64,000 nt of DNA from an uncultured Sphingomonadaceae bacterium (GTDB lineage Bacteria; Pseudomonadota; Alphaproteobacteria; Sphingomonadales; Sphingomonadaceae): contig CANLCX010000001.1 in the NCBI GenBank assembly GCA_947489315.1, positions 561,501-625,500 of the forward strand, read 5' to 3'. Within the stretch, counting starts at the first letter, position 1. Every line of letters begins with the position of its first letter. Position numbers and translations under genes: made by a program. The notes beneath the pieces are model-generated. The model did not search any database. It was given only the letters and a program-made list of their open reading frames with translations, and was not told where the DNA came from. Positions 54,149 to 63,907 of this stretch are shown one piece after another.

Positions 54149-55015
54149 TCAATCCGTCTTCATTGTTATGGATATGCGTCTGTTTCTGTCATCCATCCGG
54201 TCCTGCGGATTATAGGGTTCCGTGTCCGCGACGCCCTCAATCCGAGCCATCCGGCCTATCGATACGCCTTGCCTTACCAGCTCCTGCATGGTGGCTTCCG
54301 CTCTTCCTGAGGATAATAGCCAGTTGTTCATGCTCTTTCCGCTGGCATAGGGTAAGCTGTCGGTGTGGCCCCTAATAATCAATTCGTTGTCAACTGTGTC
54401 TATGATCTTCGCAACCTGACCGATAAGCTCAGCGGCTTGCGCCTTCAGCTTGTCGGTTGCAGAAGCGAACATACTGAAATCAGCTTCATCAATAATGTCG
54501 ATCCGCAGACCTTCCTTGGTGTCTGTAAACCGGACATTAGACAATAGTTTGAGGTTAGCCGGATCGTTCTTAAGCTGTTCTCTGATCCGCTTTTCGAATT
54601 CCTTGGCGGTCATCGATTTGGGTTTGGATTCTTGGGCGCCGTCCTTTTTCTTCTTGCCGTCTTCTCCATCCGAAGCACTGCGAGGCACTGACATGGCCTG
54701 ATTACCAATATTCTTCGCTTTATGGGGGTATTTATCGGGATCAGTAACGGACGACCCTCCGAACATCCCTTTTCCGCCGGCGCTATCGCGCTTCATCTGC
54801 GTTAGTGTTGGCGCGAAATAATCTGCTATTCCTTTGCGCTGTTTTTCGTCGGTGGCGCCAAGCAACCACATCAACAGGAAAAACGCCATCATGGCTGTCA
54901 CAAAGTCAGCATAAGCGACTTTCCATGCACCGCCATGATGGCCGCCATGATCTTCCATAATGATCTTCTTGACGATGATCGGACGAACCGGCTCAGGAAC
55001 TGCTTTCTTGGCCAT
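54149..55015 (-). CDS. motB: Flagellar stator protein MotB
   Basis: A 288-residue protein: short cytoplasmic N-terminus, one membrane helix (about 34-52) with the proton-binding Asp in AYADFVTAMM (Asp37), plug/linker, then an OmpA-type peptidoglycan-binding domain (about 150-285) with IRGHTDSLPYASGKS and LSSGRAEATMQELVRQGV. Anchors the stator to the cell wall. Two bases after the motA stop, so translation is coupled. Confidence 0.95.
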   Translation of the reverse strand: MAKKAVPEPVRPIIVKKIIMEDHGGHHGGAWKVAYADFVTAMMAFFLLMWLLGATDEKQRKGIADYFAPTLTQMKRDSAGGKGMFGGSSVTDPDKYPHKAKNIGNQAMSVPRSASDGEDGKKKKDGAQESKPKSMTAKEFEKRIREQLKNDPANLKLLSNVRFTDTKEGLRIDIIDEADFSMFASATDKLKAQAAELIGQVAKIIDTVDNELIIRGHTDSLPYASGKSMNNWLLSSGRAEATMQELVRQGVSIGRMARIEGVADTEPYNPQDRMDDRNRRISITMKTD

Positions 55016-55017
55016 GG

Positions 55018-55881
55018 CTATTTCGCCCTGATGGCATCAAAGACGTCGGAGAAACTTGGCTGGTTTGCATGCTGCAAGCTTGTCCGGGCCGCTTCGATGA
55101 TGAGCGGCTGCGGATGACCGTGCAGACTGGCGATGATCAACTGTTTTGCGACATGATAAATACTGGCATCGCTTTCGATAACAGCGCGTGCACGATTGGC
55201 CATGGGGCCTACGAGCCCATAGGCTAAGAAAATACCGAGGAACGTCCCAACCAGGGCAGAACCGATCATGCCACCCAAAATTGCCGGAGGTTTATCGATC
55301 GAGCCCATGACTTTGATAATGCCCAAAACAGCGGCAACAATACCCAAAGCCGGCAGGGCATCGGCCAGGCCTTGAAGATCGTCGGCAGGCCCGACAGCTT
55401 CGTGATGGTGCGTTTTGATCGCCTGATCCATGACATCCTCAACCGCATGCGGATCGAGTGTGCCAGAAGAAACGACAACAAGGCGCAAGCTATCAGCAAT
55501 CAAGTGGATGAGTGCGTCATCCTTCAAAAGCTTGGGATATTCACTGAATATCGGAGAGGCTTTCGGATCCTCGATATGCGGTTCGAGAGCGACGGGACCT
55601 TCACTTTTGAGGATCTTTGTCAGTTTGGACACCAGCAATATGCAATCCATAAAATCCTGTTTGACGTAGGTCGGGCCTTTGAAAACTTTACCAAAGCCGC
55701 CCAATATTGCCTTGAGCTTCGCGCCATTGTTACCGATGATCAGCGCGGCGACCGCCGAGCCGCCGATAATTCCCATCTCGATCGGAAGCGCGGCAATCAC
55801 AACGCCCAAGTCGCCGCCGGATAGTGTGTACACGCCGAAAACCATCACGAACAAGACAACAATTCCGATTACAGCGAACAT
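55018..55881 (-). CDS. motA: Flagellar stator protein MotA
   Basis: A 287-residue protein with four membrane helices: two near the N-terminus (VIGIVVLFVMVFGVY and GIIGGSAVAALIIG), and two after residue 165 (ALPALGIVAAVLGIIKVMG, LVGTFLGIFLAYGLVGP). The cytoplasmic loop carries the charged residues that touch FliG. With MotB it forms the proton channel of the motor. Confidence 0.95.
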   Translation of the reverse strand: MFAVIGIVVLFVMVFGVYTLSGGDLGVVIAALPIEMGIIGGSAVAALIIGNNGAKLKAILGGFGKVFKGPTYVKQDFMDCILLVSKLTKILKSEGPVALEPHIEDPKASPIFSEYPKLLKDDALIHLIADSLRLVVVSSGTLDPHAVEDVMDQAIKTHHHEAVGPADDLQGLADALPALGIVAAVLGIIKVMGSIDKPPAILGGMIGSALVGTFLGIFLAYGLVGPMANRARAVIESDASIYHVAKQLIIASLHGHPQPLIIEAARTSLQHANQPSFSDVFDAIRAK

Positions 55882-56005
55882 AACTTAATTTCCAATCCAC
55901 AGGTCCGTTTAGATTTGTCCGCTCACCGCATGGGGTAAAACAAACAATCATCACATTTGTGAACGGAAGAAACCCCAGATGGTTAAGGGTGCGATAATGA
56001 TGTAT

Positions 56006-56857
56006 TTAGCCGATGAGACTGATCAGCGATGTGCGCTCTGACTGAGCGTAAAGCCTTTGTGCCGCTTCCAAATTAACCAGCAAGGACTGGAAACGGGATA
56101 CGGCTTCGGCAATATCGGTATTTTCCAGGCTTGAGCGCCGTTCTATGGAACTAAGCTGCGACAGCTCCAGCCGGTCTTCTTGTTCATCCAACCGGTTCAC
56201 GAGCAACCCTTGGCTTGCCAGTAAGTTCGAAAAGTGATCCGTCAGACTCGCGGTCCGGTCCAATTGCTGAGCGCGGTCTGCTGCCGTACCAGTGCGAACC
56301 GCAGTGATCATGTTGGTCATGATCTGATCAAGGCTTTGGGTCGCGCCGCCCCCAATGTCAATATCGGCTGAAACCGCTTGTTGTGACGGTGCGGGCGTCA
56401 CCAGTATATCGGTATCAATGCGCATCTGGATGGGATCGCCAGAATGGAACAGCTGGCCGCCATAGCTGTCTTTGGCCTGTGTCAGTTGATTAAACTGTTC
56501 CTGCAGACTTTCCAGTTCGAGAGCGATTACGTCGCGGTCCTGCGGTGCCAATGTTTCGTTATTGGCAAGAACCATTAGTTCCCGAGCGCGAACCACTCCA
56601 TTGGATATCGTATCAAAAGTTGACTCCGCTTGTTGTGCCAGAATACGGGCACGGCCGATATTATTTGTCCATGAATCTTCTATCGTTTTCTGGCGGCTGA
56701 TGCTGGATATTTCCAGCCAGCTGGAAGGGGCATCTGACGGTCGGTTTAACTTGATCCCGGTCGCGATGGATTCCTGAGTTCTGCCGATGAGGTCATTCAG
56801 TTCGCTTTGTTTCTGAATAGCATCAGCTGGTCTGGTTCTATTGATCGATTCCATCAT
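56006..56857 (-). CDS. flgL: Flagellar hook-filament junction protein FlgL
   Basis: A 283-residue flagellin-like protein; start ATG 56857 or 56854 (AAGGA fits the second better). N-terminal coiled coil with TGIKLNRPSDAPSSWLEISS, C-terminal helix AVSRFQSLLVNLEAAQRLYAQ. Forms the junction with FlgK between hook and filament. Confidence 0.9.
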   Translation of the reverse strand: MMESINRTRPADAIQKQSELNDLIGRTQESIATGIKLNRPSDAPSSWLEISSISRQKTIEDSWTNNIGRARILAQQAESTFDTISNGVVRARELMVLANNETLAPQDRDVIALELESLQEQFNQLTQAKDSYGGQLFHSGDPIQMRIDTDILVTPAPSQQAVSADIDIGGGATQSLDQIMTNMITAVRTGTAADRAQQLDRTASLTDHFSNLLASQGLLVNRLDEQEDRLELSQLSSIERRSSLENTDIAEAVSRFQSLLVNLEAAQRLYAQSERTSLISLIG

Positions 56858-56880
56858 TTATTCCTTGGAGCGTGCCGGGA

Positions 56881-58212
56881 TTAAAATATTGCCAGGATAG
56901 ATTGGACCGTTTCCCGGGCGACCTGAATAATTCGCGCGGAGGCCTCATATGACTGTTGCAGCCGGATCAGGTCTGCGGCCTCGCGGTCCAAATCCACAAC
57001 CGACACGCGGTCTCTCGATTCCCGTGTTGCTCGGTCAAAAGCCGTCGCCGCTTCGCTTTCACTGCGTGCGGAGAGTAGGTTTTGAGCCTGTCCAATGACG
57101 ATACCCTCATATCTTTGCTCTGTGCCGGCGGGGGTTCTTAGGTCGACAAATGCCAGAATATTTCCATTGGCTGCTCCGCCTGGCGAAGCCAAGGCAAGAT
57201 CGTCGGCGGTCAATCCCGTCAGGGAAAGGCTGGCCGCTGTGCCGCCATGGGATACGGCGGCCGCGCCAACAGCTCCTGCATCCGTGCGGCCATTGGCCTG
57301 CCATCCATTTAGCTCATCGGCAAATTGAACAGCCAATGCATCCAGATTTGTTGAAGTTGTCGCAATGTCAGATTGCGCTCGATGCAGTCCGCCCAGTGTT
57401 CCATTCGTGGGCGGCGGTTGGATGGCTCCACCAACATCCAGATCAAAACCAGCGCCGGGATTGGCAATAAATGTAATTGGACTGGCGGTGTTGAATGCAA
57501 CCAGACTGGTCCCGTTGCGGTTTATGTCTACCAACCCGTTATCCTGAAAACTAATCTCGACATCAAGCTTTTCGGTAATCACTGTCAGCGCTGCGTCGCG
57601 TTGGTCCAGCAAGGCCGTGTTTTGCGCTGTACCTGGCCGGGTAGGAAGCAATTTTTCATTTATCGCAGCGAGTTCGCTCAATGCCGAATTCAGTTCAGAG
57701 ACTTCCTGTGTCGCGGCTCCATCAACCAGGGTCAGCGTTGCAGAAAGGTTCGATGCAGTCTGGTTAAAACGGGAGACGGTGTCCCCGATATCACCAAGAA
57801 ACTGGCTTCTTAGAGCGGGTTCAAAGGGTACGGCCGATAGCTCTTCTGCGCTTCCAAATAGCTGCGTGAGCTGGCTGCCAACATCCGATCGATTATTCTC
57901 TAGCGCAATTTCTCCTTGATCCAGCCATTGTACCATGACGTCCGTACGGACCCTGTTAGCCCCTGTCTGGCGGGTTGCGGCTTCGAGAAACTGATCGCTG
58001 GCGCGGACGATACCGTTGATGGCAACACCGCCTGCACCGGTATAATTGCCATATAATGGATTGGTCGAACCATAAATAGTTGTGTCGCCAACGCTGAGCG
58101 AGCGGCGGACATAATCCGGGTTTTCGGCATTGGCGACGTTGGATCCGACAATTTCCAGCGCGCGGCTATTCACTTGCAGCGCTGAGCGTCCGATGGCGAG
58201 CAAATCAGACAT
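56881..58212 (-). CDS. flgK: Flagellar hook-associated protein FlgK
   Basis: A 443-residue protein from ATG 58212 (GGAG 7 nt upstream); the longer frame runs into flgJ. N-terminal rod/hook motif ALQVNSRALEIVGSNVANAE, C-terminal LIRLQQSYEASARIIQVARE. Starts inside the last codons of flgJ (8-nt overlap). Confidence 0.93.
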   Translation of the reverse strand: MSDLLAIGRSALQVNSRALEIVGSNVANAENPDYVRRSLSVGDTTIYGSTNPLYGNYTGAGGVAINGIVRASDQFLEAATRQTGANRVRTDVMVQWLDQGEIALENNRSDVGSQLTQLFGSAEELSAVPFEPALRSQFLGDIGDTVSRFNQTASNLSATLTLVDGAATQEVSELNSALSELAAINEKLLPTRPGTAQNTALLDQRDAALTVITEKLDVEISFQDNGLVDINRNGTSLVAFNTASPITFIANPGAGFDLDVGGAIQPPPTNGTLGGLHRAQSDIATTSTNLDALAVQFADELNGWQANGRTDAGAVGAAAVSHGGTAASLSLTGLTADDLALASPGGAANGNILAFVDLRTPAGTEQRYEGIVIGQAQNLLSARSESEAATAFDRATRESRDRVSVVDLDREAADLIRLQQSYEASARIIQVARETVQSILAIF

Positions 58213-58507
58213 TATTTTTCTCCACATGGCGGCTGAGCAGTTCGGCGATCCCAAACACGCCTTGGTCCGCCATATCTTCGGCAATCATGGAGTCCTGCAT
58301 ATCACGGAATTCCTCTAGTCCTTGGCCATCGAATAGGCCTTCTCCCAACGAGGAGGTGCGCATGGTAGAGAGCATTTGACGAACAAAAATCGCTTCGAAA
58401 TCAGCCGCCATGGCTTCAAGCTCGGTTTTTGGAGCGTTCGCAGCCGGATTTGTAACATTCGCTGCGGACTTTGCCACGATGCTGCCAGTGTTGGGAATAA
58501 TGTTCAT
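58205..58507 (-). CDS. flgJ: FlgJ-type rod-binding protein without muramidase domain
   Basis: 100 residues, only the rod-binding part (MAADFEAIFVRQMLSTMRTS). The glycosidase domain of enterobacterial FlgJ is absent, as is usual in alphaproteobacteria, so peptidoglycan must be opened by a separate enzyme. Overlaps flgI (ATGA). Confidence 0.9.
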   Translation of the reverse strand: MNIIPNTGSIVAKSAANVTNPAANAPKTELEAMAADFEAIFVRQMLSTMRTSSLGEGLFDGQGLEEFRDMQDSMIAEDMADQGVFGIAELLSRHVEKNNV

Positions 58508-59628
58508 ATGATGATCAACTCCGCTTTCAATGCGCCTGCTTGCTTCAACCCTTCTAGTATCGCTGTTAGATCAGACGGTGAAACGCCGATGGAATTAATA
58601 GTTTCGACAATTTCCGATAAAGAAGCACGGCGACCAATTTCAAAGGCAGGGGCTCCATTGTCTTCGAGTAGAATGTCGCTGTTCGGCTCTGTTTCGGTTT
58701 GTCCACGGCTGAATGGAGCGGGTTGTACAACCGTTGGATTTTCTTCGACCCGTACCGTTAATTTACCGTGCGTGACTGCTGCTGGTCCCAAGCGAACGGC
58801 TCCGTTGATCACAACGGTTCCGGTTCTGGCATTGACAATAATCCGTGCGCGCGCTTCTGCAGGATTCACATTGAGATTTTCGATCTTGCCCATCAGCATC
58901 ACCCGTTCCTGGGCTCCCACCGGCGCAACAATGCGCACTGTGACGGCGTCGGATGCGATGGCGATATCGGCACCCACGGCTTCGTTAATGGCATCGGCCA
59001 CCCGCAAAGAAGTGGTAAGATCGGCATCAGTCAGATTGAAGCTCAGAAATGGCTGGCTTGCGAAACCAGTCGCAACGGTTCTTTCAATGCTAGCACCACC
59101 AGAGATGCGTCCGACCGACGGAATATTGACGGTCAGTCTGGACCCATCCGCTGCAGAAATGCCCAGGCCGCCGACCGCCAAGTTGCCTTGCGCCATGGCG
59201 TAAATTTGTTGGTCAGCGCCATAGAGCGGCATCATTATCAATGTGCCGCCGCGCAGTGATTTTGCTTTGCCCAACGCTGACACGGTAACGTCCATCCGCT
59301 GTCCGGGCTTTGCAAAGGCCGGCATTTCCGCAGTCACCATGACCGCGGCAGCATTTTTCGTCGCCGGATTCACACCAGGAGGCAGGGCCAGGCCAAAGCG
59401 GCTGGTCATGCCTTTCACGCCCAAAGTGGCATATTCCAGACTGTCATCACCGGTCCCGGCAAGTCCGACAACCACGCCATAGCCGACGAGTTGGTTGGTT
59501 CTTATGCCAGCGAAATGGCCGAGATCTTTAATCCGTTCTGCCTGTGCAGGTTGAATTGCAATCAATAGCGTGATCGCCAATGCGGCAAGCAGGTGAATGA
59601 AACGGGTTAGTGTCGGGGATAGGGTCAT
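58504..59628 (-). CDS. flgI: Flagellar P-ring protein FlgI
   Basis: A 374-residue periplasmic protein with a signal peptide (LAALAITLLIAIQPAQA) and RIKDLGHFAGIRTNQLVGYG, the FlgI hallmark. Forms the P-ring around the rod in the peptidoglycan. Confidence 0.96.
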   Translation of the reverse strand: MTLSPTLTRFIHLLAALAITLLIAIQPAQAERIKDLGHFAGIRTNQLVGYGVVVGLAGTGDDSLEYATLGVKGMTSRFGLALPPGVNPATKNAAAVMVTAEMPAFAKPGQRMDVTVSALGKAKSLRGGTLIMMPLYGADQQIYAMAQGNLAVGGLGISAADGSRLTVNIPSVGRISGGASIERTVATGFASQPFLSFNLTDADLTTSLRVADAINEAVGADIAIASDAVTVRIVAPVGAQERVMLMGKIENLNVNPAEARARIIVNARTGTVVINGAVRLGPAAVTHGKLTVRVEENPTVVQPAPFSRGQTETEPNSDILLEDNGAPAFEIGRRASLSEIVETINSIGVSPSDLTAILEGLKQAGALKAELIII

Positions 59629-59649
59629 ATTGTCTCGCCTGATCGGTGA

Positions 59650-60336
59650 CTAAAAGGGGGAAATGAAAGAGAAGAAATTTTGCAGCCAGCCTTGTTTGCT
59701 AGCGGATGCAATTTCCCCGGAACCACCGTAAATAATCCGCGCATTGGCGACCTTGGTGGACGGAATGGTATTGTCAGACGAGACATCAATCGCGCGGATA
59801 AGACCGCTAAACTGAACATGCTCGTCGCCACGGTTGAGCGAGGTCATTTTCTGTCCACGCACCAGCATCGTGCCATTGGCATAGCTTTCGGCAACTGTGA
59901 CGCTAACCTGTCCTTGCAGGGAATTGGATTGGGCCGCATTGCCGCTGCCCGAAAAGTTTTGCGAGCCACTGGTTGCGACATCGCTCGGTGAGAATAGAGA
60001 AAACAAACCGGTTGTCGGAGGTGTTAGTGAAATGCCGCCCGCACGATCTTTGGACGCGCTGTTGGATTTGGCAGCTCTTGTATTCTCAACCAGCAAGATT
60101 GTAATGATGTCGCCCTTCATGCTGGCCCGCATACCGCTGGTTAACGCCGCATAGCCGGATGCTTGCTGAAAGATCGCCCCATTGGCAACTGCCGGTGTCG
60201 GTGATGGCAATGGCGCTGCGATTGCAGCTGAAAAACCTTGCTCTGGATTGGTACCACCGGAACCCATGCAGCCGATAAGCAGAAAGGGAGCAACAGTGAC
60301 GGACAAGGTTGTCTTTGAAAAATGGAATATGCGCAT
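59650..60336 (-). CDS. flgH: Flagellar L-ring lipoprotein FlgH
   Basis: 228 residues. Lipobox FLLIGCMGS (Cys at about 23), then GDIITILLVENTRAAKSNS and GNAAQSNSLQGQVSVTV. Forms the L-ring in the outer membrane. Confidence 0.95.
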   Translation of the reverse strand: MRIFHFSKTTLSVTVAPFLLIGCMGSGGTNPEQGFSAAIAAPLPSPTPAVANGAIFQQASGYAALTSGMRASMKGDIITILLVENTRAAKSNSASKDRAGGISLTPPTTGLFSLFSPSDVATSGSQNFSGSGNAAQSNSLQGQVSVTVAESYANGTMLVRGQKMTSLNRGDEHVQFSGLIRAIDVSSDNTIPSTKVANARIIYGGSGEIASASKQGWLQNFFSFISPF

Positions 60337-60365
60337 GATGCTAAAGCCTCTCGCTCAAAATTTGA

Positions 60366-61154
60366 TTAGATTTGCTGATTAACAAATTGCAGCATTTCGT
60401 CGGTGGCAGAGATCATTTTGGAATTGACCTCATAGGCACGCTGGGTCTCAATCATGTTCACCAGCTCTTCGACAATATTCACATTGGATTGCTCCAGTGC
60501 GCCTTGACGGATATTGCCAAGACCTTCGGTGCCGGCTTCTCCTACCTGAGGGGCGCCGCTGGCGGCTGTCTCGGTCAGAATATTATTGCCAACCGACAGC
60601 AACCCTGCGGGGTTTGTGAAATTGGCTAACTCGATTTGTCCCAATTCGCTGATTTCGGATTGTCCGGCCAGTGATGCACTCACCGTCCCATTATTGCCGA
60701 TGGTCACGGCGGTTGCGCCCTGTGGGACCTGAATGGCCGGTACCAGAGGCAAGCCGTCGCTCGTTACGAGATTACCCTCAGCAGTGAGATTGAAATTCCC
60801 TGCACGGGTATATCCAGTCGAGCCATCTGGCCTTTCAACCTGAAAAAAACCGCCGCCTTCAATGGCCATGTCAAAGGCATTTTCGGTATTTTGCAATGTG
60901 CCCTGGGTATCGATTTTACCGATGCCGGACAGTCTCACGCCCGTGCCCAATTGCAGGCCGCTGGCAAATCGGTTTTGTGCATCTGAAGGCGCACCCGGGG
61001 TGACGATATTTTGATAGGATAATGTCGCGAAATCTGCGCGGTCACGCTTGAATCCTGTCGTGTTGACGTTCGCCAGATTGTTGGCGATTACCCGCATCTT
61101 GGTATTTTGCGCATCGAGACCGGTGCGCGCGACTTGTAAGGCAGCATTGGTCAT
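60366..61154 (-). CDS. flgG: Distal rod protein FlgG
   Basis: 262 residues with NNLANVNTTGFKRDRADF, SNVNIVEELVNMIETQRAYE and SKMISATDEMLQFV, all typical of FlgG. Normal length. Confidence 0.96.
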   Translation of the reverse strand: MTNAALQVARTGLDAQNTKMRVIANNLANVNTTGFKRDRADFATLSYQNIVTPGAPSDAQNRFASGLQLGTGVRLSGIGKIDTQGTLQNTENAFDMAIEGGGFFQVERPDGSTGYTRAGNFNLTAEGNLVTSDGLPLVPAIQVPQGATAVTIGNNGTVSASLAGQSEISELGQIELANFTNPAGLLSVGNNILTETAASGAPQVGEAGTEGLGNIRQGALEQSNVNIVEELVNMIETQRAYEVNSKMISATDEMLQFVNQQI

Positions 61155-61185
61155 TTCATAAACTCCTTTTTGGGCTCAGCCCAGA

Positions 61186-61932
61186 TCATCCTTGCGGCAG
61201 ACTCATTATACTAGCGCTGCTCTCGTCCAGTTCTTCGGCAGATTTCAGCAGCTTAGCCTGCGTTTCCCAGGCCCGACTGGTTTCAATCATGTCAACCAGA
61301 GCGGCTGTCATGTTGACGTTGGATCCCTCTAATGCGCCAGAGATGACGCGTGCATTTTCGTCTGTCGGCAATTGTCCGTCATCGGGGACATGAAACAAAG
61401 TGTCGGGGCCCTTTGAAATGGCACTACCGGTCATGCTGACCAGCTTAATTTTACCGAGCTCTTGTGGCTGTGTTGGATCGCCGCCTTGTGGAACAAAAAA
61501 CACGGTTCCATCCGCGCCGATGTCCACTCTATCTGAAGGCGGTACCGTGACCGGGCCGCTTTCGCCGAGTACCGGAAAACCATCACCGGTTACCATCGCC
61601 CCGGATGCTGCAATCTGCAAATCGCCGCGCCGCGAATAGGCTTCTTTGCCATCGGCGGCTTGAACCGCGATCATCGCATCGCCTTCCAGAGCGATGTCCA
61701 GCGGGCGACCGGTTTGGGTCACCGCGCCGGCGTTCATATCGGCTTGCATATCACGTTCCACGGCCATGGAACGGCTATCGTGACCCGGGCCATTCAAATA
61801 TTTGGCCTCGGCCGAAATCATGTCGGCTTTAAAGCCCACCGTATTTGAATTCGCCATATTATTGGCGATAGCCGTTTGGCGCTTCATCAGCGTTTGCATG
61901 GCATTGGCGCTGGTATAGGCAATTTTATCCAT
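61186..61932 (-). CDS. flgF: Proximal rod protein FlgF
   Basis: 248 residues: AIANNMANSNTVGFKAD, SNVNMTAALVDMIETSRAWE. Rod component between FlgB/C and FlgG. Confidence 0.93.
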   Translation of the reverse strand: MDKIAYTSANAMQTLMKRQTAIANNMANSNTVGFKADMISAEAKYLNGPGHDSRSMAVERDMQADMNAGAVTQTGRPLDIALEGDAMIAVQAADGKEAYSRRGDLQIAASGAMVTGDGFPVLGESGPVTVPPSDRVDIGADGTVFFVPQGGDPTQPQELGKIKLVSMTGSAISKGPDTLFHVPDDGQLPTDENARVISGALEGSNVNMTAALVDMIETSRAWETQAKLLKSAEELDESSASIMSLPQG

Positions 61933-61965
61933 TAGCTATTCCCGGGTTGATGGAGTTGTCAGAGA

Positions 61966-62796
61966 TTAGACCTGAAGGTTGATAATCGTCTGGCTTAGGG
62001 TGTTGGCCGTCTCGATGGCCTGTGCGTTGGCCTGGAAATTACGCTGAGCGGAAATCAATGAGACCAGCTCTTCGGTTATATCCACGTTGGCGAGCTCCAG
62101 AGAACCAGAGCGGACCTGACCCAGCGGGCCATTGGCTGCCTGGTTGATTTGCGCAGCACCAGAATCGCCAGTGGCCTGCCAATGGGCGTCACCGATGGGG
62201 CGTAGGCCTTCGATGGCCGTGAAACTTGCCATGGCAAGGGCGCCAACATTGATTTGGTTGCCGTTAGAAAAAGTTGCGCTAACAACGCCTTCTCCGTTGA
62301 TCGAGATATTCGCCAATATCGCGGCCGGATCGGCCGGATCAGCGTCCGGTAAAATGAAATCAAACATGTCAGCTACGTTGGTGGACGTGGCTACACCATT
62401 AGCATCAACCGGCAACAGCTGGGCTTTGGCGCCAGTTGTATCGACCACTTCGCGATCAACATTGACGGCGAACGTTCCATTTCGGGTGAATGAAAGGTCT
62501 TGCCGAGGCGGTTGACCGCGAACGGAGAAAAACCCGTCACCCGCAATGGCTAGATCCAACGTCTTGTCGGTCGCTTGCAATGTACCTTGGGTAAATTGCT
62601 GGGTGATGCCGCTTAACCGAACGCCTTGACCAGCAACTGTTTTTGCCGATTGCGTGGGCGCAGCAGCAAACAAATCGCCAAACATCGCGCGACTTTTCTT
62701 AAAGCCGGTTGAGTTTGTATTCGCGACATTGTTTGAAATCACATTCAAGTCGGATTGCGCGGCCTTCAGGCCACTAAGAGACGTAAAGAAAGACAT
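61966..62796 (-). CDS. flgE: Flagellar hook protein FlgE (short form)
   Basis: Only 276 residues against about 400 in enterobacteria; ISNNVANTNSTGFKKSRAMF at the start and VDITEELVSLISAQRNFQAN at the end are intact, so the size loss is in the outer domains of the hook subunit. Makes the universal joint. Confidence 0.9.
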   Translation of the reverse strand: MSFFTSLSGLKAAQSDLNVISNNVANTNSTGFKKSRAMFGDLFAAAPTQSAKTVAGQGVRLSGITQQFTQGTLQATDKTLDLAIAGDGFFSVRGQPPRQDLSFTRNGTFAVNVDREVVDTTGAKAQLLPVDANGVATSTNVADMFDFILPDADPADPAAILANISINGEGVVSATFSNGNQINVGALAMASFTAIEGLRPIGDAHWQATGDSGAAQINQAANGPLGQVRSGSLELANVDITEELVSLISAQRNFQANAQAIETANTLSQTIINLQV

Positions 62797-62838
62797 AATT
62801 TCTTCTCCTGTTTGAAACTATTGTGGTGATGATTGTGC

Positions 62839-63507
62839 CTAACCGATGCGCAAGGCTTCGGATGGCAAGACATTTCCAATCGGGGTTACCAAAACGGTTG
62901 GGCCATTGGCGTCTGAGGTTTGCACCGATGCGACCGGAACCCAGGTTGCGAGATTGGAAACCGCACCTCCATTTACACGCACCCGCAAACGTCCCAGATC
63001 TTGAGGCTCGCCAGCGGCATTTTTGCTGTCAAAGTTAAATTGGATCGGGCCCGCTTCCTGGCTACCCAGTTCTGCAAACATGATGATTTCGCCCGTATCG
63101 TTGAGCAGGTCGATCGATAGATTGTCGGTCGCTTGATCCAGCTCAAACTCGCCGGAATATTCACCCTTTTTGTCGACCACAGCAAAGTTGCCAGGCACTA
63201 ATAGCGAGTGACCAATCCATTCTTTAGCGTCGGATAGGCGGTTGTTACCAAGCATGGCTGCAATGTCGGTGAGCGACTGGCTCATTTCTGAAATACCGGC
63301 GACACTCGAAAATTGTGCGAGCTGGGCGACCATTGCCTGATTATCCAATGGATCAAAGGGATCTTGAAATTTTAACTGCGTTGTCATCAGGCGTAAAAAG
63401 GAATCCTGATTCAAGGTACTGTTACCAATCGCATCCGCGGGTTGAGCTATTCCAAGGCCCGCGATATTTGATGCCGGATTTTCAAAAACTTGTGGTGCGA
63501 TTTCCAT
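62839..63507 (-). CDS. flgD: Hook-cap assembly protein FlgD
   Basis: 222 residues: FLRLMTTQLKFQDPFDPLDN, and a C-terminal beta domain. Guides FlgE assembly. ATG overlaps the flgC stop (TAATG). Confidence 0.92.
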   Translation of the reverse strand: MEIAPQVFENPASNIAGLGIAQPADAIGNSTLNQDSFLRLMTTQLKFQDPFDPLDNQAMVAQLAQFSSVAGISEMSQSLTDIAAMLGNNRLSDAKEWIGHSLLVPGNFAVVDKKGEYSGEFELDQATDNLSIDLLNDTGEIIMFAELGSQEAGPIQFNFDSKNAAGEPQDLGRLRVRVNGGAVSNLATWVPVASVQTSDANGPTVLVTPIGNVLPSEALRIG

Positions 63508-63905
63508 TATTGGTTCCTTACTGTTTCTAGGATGAGTGATTTTGCGGTCTGTAAAACCTGTACGTTGTTCTTATAATTTCGGGCTGTTTCGAGCATGTCG
63601 ATGAGCTCCGCCGTTTCATCGACGGCGGCCTCCCAGACGAAACCTTCTTTATCTGCGATTGGATTGGACGGATCGTAACGTTTCTGGGGCTCCAGATCGG
63701 ATTGCACCACGCGGTCGACGTCCACGGTTGCCATATTGCCGTCCATCACCGATCGAAATACGGGACGCATGGCGCGATAGGCCTCGTCCTTGCTGGAATA
63801 ATCGGTGCGAGCGTTGGCCAAGTTGGAAGCAGTTGTATTGAGCCGAACCATTTGGGCTGACATTGCGCGTCCGGCGACATCAAAGACATTCATATTGCCA
63901 CTCAT
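63507..63905 (-). CDS. flgC: Proximal rod protein FlgC
   Basis: 132 residues from ATG 63905, which has GGAG at 7 nt; ATG 63911 is too close to it. FDVAGRAMSAQMVRLNTTAS, NARTDYSSKDEAYRAMRPVF. Confidence 0.93.
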   Translation of the reverse strand: MSGNMNVFDVAGRAMSAQMVRLNTTASNLANARTDYSSKDEAYRAMRPVFRSVMDGNMATVDVDRVVQSDLEPQKRYDPSNPIADKEGFVWEAAVDETAELIDMLETARNYKNNVQVLQTAKSLILETVRNQ

Positions 63906-63907
63906 GA

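Noticed and set aside
54089-54310. A 73-codon plus-strand frame opposite the motB end
   Set aside because: It is antisense to a well-recognised OmpA domain.
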